Of a stretch of 64,000 nucleotides of DNA, positions 62,101 through 64,000 are shown piece after piece (positions within the stretch are counted from its first letter, which is position 1; each line of letters opens with the position of its first letter). Origin of the DNA: Fasciolopsis buskii. Lineage: Eukaryota; Platyhelminthes; Trematoda; Plagiorchiida; Fasciolidae. Made by a program: the position numbers and the translations under genes. Where the stretch lies: assembly GCA_008360955.1 (NCBI GenBank), contig LUCM01007694.1, forward strand, positions 1 through 64,000, written 5' to 3'. The notes below the pieces were generated by a model. It was not told the DNA's origin. It did not search any database and saw nothing but the letters and a program-made list of their open reading frames with translations.

Positions 62101-63989
62101 GTAAGTATCAAATCCAAACTGCTCGCGGGCATAGTCCTTTGCTCACTCTCCAGTGGTCCCGAACGACGCATGTGCTTGAACCAAGCCGGTTGCCTTCCCG
62201 ATCGCGGTTGTATTGACCAAATTTCCACTTTGCGACAGATCGTAGAACACCATTTCTCAACCCACGCTTCGTAGATCCACAATCTCTGTCCTTCTTGATT
62301 TGAACGCGGCTTTTGACTCAGTCGACCGTGTAATTCCGTAGTCCCGCCTCTCTTTGAAGGGTGTGCCAGAGGAAGTCATTCCACCTATCCAACCTGTGCA
62401 TGTGAACTTTTGCGACCGTTCCTGCACTCAAATTTTGGGGATGTTTAACGACCAGGATAAGACTGAATTGTGCTGTCGCATAATATATTTGTNCGGTCCA
62501 TTCTCGCCGTTTTTGCCGTTGCACAACATGGCTCAGGGTTTTCTATAAAGCCCCCATTGTTCTCATACTACCTACAAAGATGTGTATCACGAATTAAATT
62601 GATTTCCGTGCGGACAGTAATAAATAATGGGCGTTGTCATGCGCTGTTATTGAAACAGCTTTAGAGAGCCCCTGTGGGTGGTTGAATGCCTTAAAGTCGG
62701 ATTCAAACCCCAATAAGGCAATGATAGATCTACGTTTTTGATGAATTCTAACAATAACGGCGGAAGTGTAAGCTGCCTCAGGGGTTTCAGACTTTCGGAT
62801 TCAGTACTGACACTTCACGACGAATATTGCTACTAAAATAAACACATGGTTTTCTGCAGCTGTTGTTCATCGGAAAGCACCTTTAAACATGAAACCTTCC
62901 TCGAGTTTGTTCCAGATTCTCTAATTGTATTTCTCATCTTCACCTGCGTTATCCAATAAGGAATTAATATCCCGGTCACCTGGTCCTGGGAAATCAGGGT
63001 CTAGAAGGATATGATTAAGTTCGTTAACAGTCATTATTTAAAACCAATTATGTGCACTCGCGTTGTCAACACCGAACTGCCACGCACTGTTGTGTAGTTT
63101 ATTATTTACGGGTCAGGATTTAGATTAAAAGGCCCCGGTTAGAGTTCCCAAAGAACAACCTGTTTTGCGATGTGGACAGCCGCAAAGTGTCGATAGCCCG
63201 ACTACCTTCGCTCATTCTCTAGTAGTCCCGAACGACGCATGTGCTTGAACCAAGCCGGTTGCCTTCCCGATCGCGGTTGTATTGACCAAATTTCCACTTT
63301 GCGACAGATCGTAGAACACCATTTCTCAACCCACGCTTCGTAGATCCACAATCTCTGTCCTTCTTGATTTGAACGCGGCTTTTGACTCAGTCGACCGTGT
63401 AATTCCGTAGTCCCGCCTCTCTTTGAAGGGTGTGCCAGAGGAAGTCATTCCACCTATCCAACCTGTGCATGTGAACTTTTGCGACCGTTCCTGCACTCAA
63501 ATTTTGGGGATGTTTAACGACCAGGATAAGACTGAATTGTGCTGTCGCATAATATATTTGTCTTTTGGTCTGTGACGCCAAAATGTCCCGCATTTTCTCT
63601 CATCTAAAGAAACCTGCTCAAAAGATCACTATAAATATTTAAGAAAAATATGGTGGGAATACTCTGTCATTTTTTGCCAGAATCATTGTCGTTTCTTTTT
63701 GTTACTTTCATATAGGTACATTTTTGTTTGGAAATTAAATTCCAGTACAAAAGAAAATTATTTTTGCCCCAAAATTTGTATACCTAGAAAACTGGTAGAT
63801 GTGAAGGCTGCGCGCATAATACCGGTGGACATAACTGTGAGAAATGTCGTGAAGGGTTCTACGGTGACCCACTGCGCGGTACCCCTTGCAAACCTTGTTC
63901 ATGTCCCGGAGGTGGGTTGAATCACGCCTCTGAGTGCATTATGGGATCTTTGCAAGAACAGATTTGTTACTGCAAACCCGGTTATACAG
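20061..63989 (+). CDS. Laminin subunit beta, N-terminal half (16 exons, runs off right edge)
   Basis: This gene encodes a secreted basement-membrane glycoprotein chain that assembles with alpha and gamma chains. Exons: 20061-20109, 20147-20420, 31258-31537, 34448-34568, 40244-40392, 41909-42029, 42701-42889, 44202-44381, 46119-46228, 48605-48877, 51967-52063, 52632-52747, 53599-53776, 56068-56211, 57577-57752, 63788-63989. They join in frame into 2,659 nt (886 codons plus one base). The predicted protein has a signal peptide (residues 1-24), an LN polymerisation domain (about 29-268), LE1-LE5 (269 to about 545), an LF domain (about 546-712) and LE6 to LE9 (714 onward). LN hallmarks are [41 protein letters not shown] and KYYYA. 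The type B LF domain and the LN sequence favour beta over alpha, gamma or netrin. All introns are GT-AG except the intron after 42029, which is GC-AG. An in-frame ATG at 20025 is an alternative start. The remaining LE repeats and coiled coil lie outside the window. Confidence 0.93.
20110..20146 (+). other. 37-bp micro-intron inside the signal peptide
   Basis: The segment begins GTAAGT and ends CAG, is 37 nt long, and its removal restores phase (exon 1 ends phase 1; exon 2 supplies TA to complete a Leu codon). If it is retained, the ATG-20061 frame reaches a stop at about 20181. Very short 5' introns are a described property of schistosome genes, so this fits a flatworm. The splice is inferred without transcript support. 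Confidence 0.72.
20147..20420 (+). CDS. Laminin beta exon 2: end of signal peptide, start of LN domain
   Basis: It codes residues 17-108, including the mature N-terminus (EEYSC), the LN motifs GDLLIGR and STCGL, the Cys-rich turn KSFCKEC and [11 protein letters not shown]. It ends within a Trp codon (TG/G, phase 2) at donor GTAAGT. The split Trp is completed at 31258 to give the family-typical WW pair. Confidence 0.93.
21290..23300 (-). pseudogene. Decayed Tnp2-like (CACTA/EnSpm-type) DNA transposase
   Basis: In minus-strand order: PKNLRTL near 23180 (LPKDsRTLL-like), [16 protein letters not shown] near 23035-22990 (the iDGLPl.KSS..qvWPIL block), then the 189-codon ORF 22945-22376 with [71 protein letters not shown] (D.MH.v..Gv.k.li..W) and [16 protein letters not shown]. 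After a stop it reads [11 protein letters not shown] (WKAsEfR.fLLY), and near 22165-22060 [14 protein letters not shown] and [14 protein letters not shown] (N.H.L.HL.ddv...G.ld..s.f.fE). A weaker tail continues to about 21290. This block order is typical of Tnp2-domain transposases found in many invertebrates. At least three frame breaks make it inactive. Terminal repeats were not found. Confidence 0.75.
24827..24911. repeat. Imperfect hairpin with 11-bp perfect ends
   Basis: TTCGCATACTC (24827-24837) is the exact reverse complement of GAGTATGCGAA (24901-24911); flanking TTGTGT and ACACAA also pair loosely. Possibly the remains of a small foldback element. Confidence 0.45.
26606..26940 (-). 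mobile_element. CR1-like LINE C-terminal fragment
   Basis: The minus-strand ORF 26935-26606 reads [10 protein letters not shown] (TRGH-like), [26 protein letters not shown], close to the WN.LP..vv.a.s...FKsrLD end of CR1-like ORF2. Sequence upstream (26940-27560) may belong to the same insertion but is too decayed to call. Confidence 0.58.
28277..28301. repeat. Short perfect inverted repeat
   Basis: Arms TGAATGCTTTT and AAAAGCATTCA are separated by GAA. Small and possibly chance. Confidence 0.5.
31258..31537 (+). CDS. Laminin beta exon 3: LN domain core
   Basis: Acceptor TTCTCAG. It codes WWQSQNG, LDTQFQF, the strongly conserved [17 protein letters not shown] and a Cys pair (SNDCKRDFP and DVTCTGVYS). 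It ends phase 0 after GGV at donor GTGAGT. It aligns with the middle of the LN beta-sandwich of beta chains. Confidence 0.95.
31538..34447 (+). other. Laminin beta intron 3 (2.9 kb)
   Basis: AT-rich, donor GTGAGT, acceptor TATATAG. Short ORFs only; no gene or element recognised. Confidence 0.8.
34448..34568 (+). CDS. Laminin beta exon 4: LN domain C-terminal part
   Basis: Acceptor TATATAG, 121 nt, phase 0 to phase 1, donor GTAAGT. It codes a loop and the conserved [15 protein letters not shown] strand that precedes the Asp-rich end of LN. In vertebrate beta-1 the equivalent segment reads ITNLRIKF. The exon is too short for ordinary ORF length filters, but it is fixed by phase and similarity. 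Confidence 0.93.
34569..40243 (+). other. Laminin beta intron 4 (5.7 kb)
   Basis: Donor GTAAGT, acceptor ATTTAG. It contains a tRNA-like patch near 35785. A 134-codon plus-strand ORF (35365-35769) has no motif and no conserved feature. Otherwise AT-rich sequence without a supported gene. Confidence 0.8.
35778..35840 (+). repeat. tRNA-like (possible SINE head) patch
   Basis: GAGTTGCACGCAGTGGTAGCG resembles a tRNA 5' half with a box A (GCAGTGGTAGCGCTC). No box B with the GTTCGAATCC form follows at the right distance, so it is not an intact tRNA gene. Confidence 0.28.
40244..40392 (+). CDS. Laminin beta exon 5: end of LN and start of LE1
   Basis: It codes [16 protein letters not shown] and then the first LE cysteines ([12 protein letters not shown], from residue 269). 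Acceptor TTTAG, donor GTAGGA after GAGAAG, phase 1 to phase 0. The Gly-Asp at its start is completed by the single base left from exon 4. Confidence 0.94.
40393..41908 (+). other. Laminin beta intron 5 (1.5 kb)
   Basis: Donor GTAGGA, acceptor GGTAAG. No gene or element recognised. Confidence 0.8.
41909..42029 (+). CDS. Laminin beta exon 6: LE1, with GC donor
   Basis: It codes 40 residues including [15 protein letters not shown] and the WRPA motif typical of LE1 in beta chains, ending NACE plus one base. The only donor that keeps the frame into exon 7 is GCAAGT at 42030, a GC-AG site. The split codon becomes Arg (A/GG), giving CERCNCNNH. A GT donor would require a different, disrupted frame. 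Confidence 0.9.
42030..42700 (+). other. Laminin beta intron 6, GC-AG type
   Basis: Donor GAAA/GCAAGT and acceptor TTTTTGGCAG. GC-AG is the commonest non-canonical U2 intron class and usually keeps an otherwise strong consensus, as here (AAGT after GC). It is 671 bp with no other feature seen. Confidence 0.85.
42701..42889 (+). CDS. Laminin beta exon 7: LE2
   Basis: It codes [33 protein letters not shown] and HPSTCQ, a complete eight-Cys LE module. An Asn-Val-Ser sequon is a likely glycosylation site. It enters on a split Arg codon, exits phase 1, donor GTGAGT. An ORF in the neighbouring frame over the same bases is only a shadow. Confidence 0.95.
42890..44201 (+). other. Laminin beta intron 7 (1.3 kb)
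   Basis: Donor GTGAGT, acceptor ATCTAG. AT-rich; nothing recognised. Confidence 0.8.
44202..44381 (+). CDS. Laminin beta exon 8: LE3
   Basis: It codes [32 protein letters not shown] and NPEGCE. Acceptor TATCTAG, donor GTAAGT, phase 1 to phase 1, so it is one symmetrical LE module. The split first codon reads Pro. Confidence 0.94.
44382..46118 (+). other. Laminin beta intron 8 (1.7 kb)
   Basis: Donor GTAAGT, acceptor TGATAG. The patch near 45590-45780 is richer in C than its surroundings and might be a decayed repeat; no motif recognised. Confidence 0.8.
46119..46228 (+). CDS. Laminin beta exon 9: first part of LE4
   Basis: It codes [35 protein letters not shown]. Acceptor CTGATAG, donor GTAAGT, phase 1 to phase 0. 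The module is finished by the first residues of exon 10. Confidence 0.93.
46229..48604 (+). other. Laminin beta intron 9 (2.4 kb)
   Basis: Donor GTAAGT, acceptor ACATTCAG. No gene or element recognised. Confidence 0.8.
48605..48877 (+). CDS. Laminin beta exon 10: end of LE4, LE5, start of LF
   Basis: It codes EGYFNLTM and GCQE (end of LE4), then [28 protein letters not shown], and QVEDGYF, the stalk leading into the laminin IV type B (LF) domain. NLT is a possible sequon. The donor is GTACAT, weaker than the other donors of the gene, but phase 0 and the following exon support it. Confidence 0.92.
48878..51966 (+). other. Laminin beta intron 10 (3.1 kb)
   Basis: Donor GTACAT, acceptor GTTCAG. 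It contains the palindrome at 51686-51739 and an A-rich tract near 50990. No gene recognised. Confidence 0.8.
51686..51739. repeat. Near-perfect palindrome: 26-bp arms, 2-bp spacer
   Basis: Arm 51686-51711 (begins TTGTAGACCACTTG) is the exact reverse complement of 51714-51739 (ends CAAGTGGTCTACAA), separated only by AA. It could form a stable hairpin in DNA or in the pre-mRNA. Confidence 0.95.
51967..52063 (+). CDS. Laminin beta exon 11: LF domain part 2
   Basis: It codes [14 protein letters not shown] and the Cys-containing [14 protein letters not shown]. Acceptor TTGTTCAG, donor GTAAAT, phase 0 to phase 1. A 54-bp palindrome lies about 230 bp upstream in the intron. Confidence 0.88.
52064..52631 (+). 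other. Laminin beta intron 11 (568 bp)
   Basis: Donor GTAAAT, acceptor TTCCAG. Nothing else seen. Confidence 0.8.
52632..52747 (+). CDS. Laminin beta exon 12: LF domain part 3
   Basis: It codes [20 protein letters not shown] and [10 protein letters not shown]. The VCLEAG-type Cys strand corresponds to the PVCFEKG strand of vertebrate beta-1 LF. Acceptor TTCCAG, donor GTAAGT, phase 1 to phase 0. Confidence 0.88.
52748..53598 (+). other. Laminin beta intron 12 (851 bp)
   Basis: Donor GTAAGT, acceptor TATCCAG. Nothing else seen. Confidence 0.8.
53599..53776 (+). CDS. Laminin beta exon 13: LF domain C-terminal part
   Basis: It codes IVLVP, then [14 protein letters not shown] and a further Cys (AECEVYF), ending SSAE plus one base. 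It corresponds to the SLVLMP to CRNIIFSISALL part of vertebrate beta-1, here somewhat shorter. Acceptor TTTATCCAG, donor GTAAGT. Confidence 0.88.
53777..56067 (+). other. Laminin beta intron 13 (2.3 kb)
   Basis: Donor GTAAGT, acceptor CTACAG. Contains a possible tRNA-derived SINE (about 54790-54990); otherwise no feature. Confidence 0.8.
54790..54990 (+). repeat. Possible tRNA-derived SINE
   Basis: GAGTTCGAATCCC at 54851-54863 is a strong RNA polymerase III box B. A GTCGTGGAGTTTGG stretch 20-30 bp upstream could be a degraded box A. The GC-rich patch is followed by an A-rich tail-like region (AGATAAAGGATAAAAACAAAA, about 54966-54986). No cloverleaf of a functional tRNA is evident. Confidence 0.38.
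56068..56211 (+). CDS. Laminin beta exon 14: LE6
   Basis: It codes [31 protein letters not shown] and NGC, the first LE after the LF domain. NIT is a possible sequon. Acceptor TACTACAG, donor GTAAAC, phase 1 to phase 1. Confidence 0.94.
56212..57576 (+). other. Laminin beta intron 14 (1.4 kb)
   Basis: Donor GTAAAC, acceptor ATTCAG. AT-rich; no gene recognised. Confidence 0.8.
57577..57752 (+). CDS. Laminin beta exon 15: LE7 and start of LE8
   Basis: It codes [29 protein letters not shown], then [15 protein letters not shown]. Acceptor ATTCAG, donor GTACAT (same hexamer as exon 10), phase 1 to phase 0. CNGFSDICD parallels the CNGHADDCD of vertebrate beta-1. Confidence 0.94.
58970..58997. repeat. 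TATTG-type microsatellite at LINE 3' end
   Basis: GGTATTGTATTGTATTTTATTG is an imperfect 5-bp repeat placed at the 3' terminus of the minus-strand LINE, where CR1/L2-like elements typically carry such tails. Confidence 0.65.
58970..62025 (-). mobile_element. CR1-like LINE, nearly full length, inactive
   Basis: In minus-strand order: a 5' ORF (62021-61608) with FSVRRYN and [17 protein letters not shown] (endonuclease entry); an endonuclease piece 61354-61115 with [23 protein letters not shown] (GDFN and SDHC) and TRGGYILD; a reverse-transcriptase N-part 60955-60329 with [14 protein letters not shown] and [16 protein letters not shown]; an RT core 60295-59786 with [11 protein letters not shown] (the Y.D...aFD.V block), [11 protein letters not shown] and [13 protein letters not shown] (PQGSVLSP-like); a thumb with [16 protein letters not shown] near 59620-59670; and a tail 59406-59155 with HPLYNDLP. 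It ends in a (TATTG)-like microsatellite (58970-58997), a common CR1-type 3' end. Several frameshifts and a degraded FADD region mean it is dead. Confidence 0.88.
62041..62550 (+). mobile_element. RTE-like LINE fragment, reverse transcriptase, copy 1
   Basis: The plus strand reads [29 protein letters not shown] and LRQIVEHHF (the NQAGFr.gRgciDqi.tLRqi.EH block), then in a new frame [16 protein letters not shown] (D.kaAFDSVdR), [13 protein letters not shown] and after the ambiguous base GPFSPFLP (GCPLSPFLFN). Stops and frameshifts are present. This block style belongs to RTE-like elements, distinct from the CR1-like LINEs nearby. Confidence 0.75.
62157..62492 (+). repeat. 336-bp direct repeat, identical to 63226-63561
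   Basis: Base-by-base reading finds no difference over 336 bp at an offset of 1,069 bp; the previous 16 bp differ at three positions. Confidence 0.93.
62551..63109. other. Spacer between the two RTE fragments
   Basis: No gene or motif recognised. Confidence 0.4.
63110..63561 (+). mobile_element. RTE-like LINE fragment, copy 2 (truncated)
   Basis: Bases 63226-63561 are identical to 62157-62492, including the shared stops and frameshift. The flank just upstream (63175-63225) is homologous to copy 1 but clearly diverged. It stops at the position matching the base before the N at 62493. Confidence 0.78.
63226..63561 (+). repeat. 336-bp direct repeat, second copy
   Basis: Partner of 62157-62492. 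It ends 226 bp before laminin exon 16 begins. Confidence 0.93.
63788..63989 (+). CDS. Laminin beta exon 16: rest of LE8 and start of LE9
   Basis: It codes [37 protein letters not shown] and the extended [18 protein letters not shown] typical of LE9 in beta chains. Acceptor CTAG, donor GTAACA at 63990, only a few bases before the window ends. Phase 0 to phase 1. Confidence 0.93.
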
Positions 63990-64000
63990 GTAACAATAAA

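Larger units (their letters stand above)
57753..63787 (+). other. Laminin beta intron 15 (6.0 kb), mostly transposon
   Basis: Donor GTACAT, acceptor CCTAG. It contains a minus-strand CR1-like LINE (58970-62025) and two RTE-like fragments on the plus strand. The first 1.2 kb has no recognised feature. Confidence 0.85.

Noticed and set aside
62318..63593. Minus-strand ORFs repeated at both RTE copies
   Set aside because: They are antisense reading of the RTE fragment, which carries recognisable RT motifs on the plus strand.
20061..63989. Netrin, laminin gamma or laminin alpha identity
   Set aside because: The WWQSQNG/FRPAAM LN sequence, LE1-LE5 followed by a type B LF domain and the LE9 extension fit beta chains best; gamma and alpha chains carry a type A L4 domain.
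1..64000. LTR retrotransposons, tRNA or rRNA genes, CRISPR arrays, prokaryotic operons
   Set aside because: No protease/integrase order or paired LTRs, no full cloverleaf, no spaced identical repeats and no operon-like ORF packing were found.

Overview
The window is eukaryotic. Its genes have many small exons in long AT-rich introns with GT-AG splice sites, and decayed non-LTR retrotransposons occur throughout. The one host gene I can support is a plus-strand laminin beta subunit, an extracellular matrix protein, so the organism is an animal. A 37-bp intron inside the signal peptide, kilobase-scale introns elsewhere and a heavy load of CR1-like and RTE-like LINEs fit a large-genome parasitic flatworm (digenean fluke). 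That taxonomic call is inference from gene style; I cannot name a species.

Bases 1 to about 20,000 hold no host gene I recognise. This stretch is a graveyard of broken CR1-like LINE pieces in both orientations (about 480-1262, 2640-4700, 5210-6330, 8089-8330, 8830-9510, 9560-10940, 13620-14415, 15130-15880 and 18300-19930), mixed with short dispersed repeats and unassigned sequence. One 152-residue ORF (16613-17071) stays unassigned.

From 20,061 to 63,989 I reconstruct 16 coding exons of laminin beta whose reading phases join without a break. They give 886 complete codons: signal peptide, LN domain, five LE (EGF-like) repeats, a compact LF (laminin IV type B) domain, and LE repeats into the ninth. 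The gene runs off the right edge. By comparison with vertebrate laminin beta-1 (about 1,790 residues) this is roughly the N-terminal half; the remaining LE repeats and the coiled coil should lie beyond the window. LE exon borders are mostly phase 1. One donor is GC rather than GT (position 42,030).

The introns carry most of the remaining interest. Intron 2 (10.8 kb) contains a decayed minus-strand transposase resembling the Tnp2 (CACTA/EnSpm) family and a LINE 3' fragment. Intron 10 contains a near-perfect 54-bp palindrome. Intron 15 contains an almost full-length minus-strand CR1-like LINE and two RTE-like reverse-transcriptase fragments sharing a 336-bp identical block that ends exactly at an ambiguous base. 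I saw no tRNA or rRNA gene and no prokaryotic feature.
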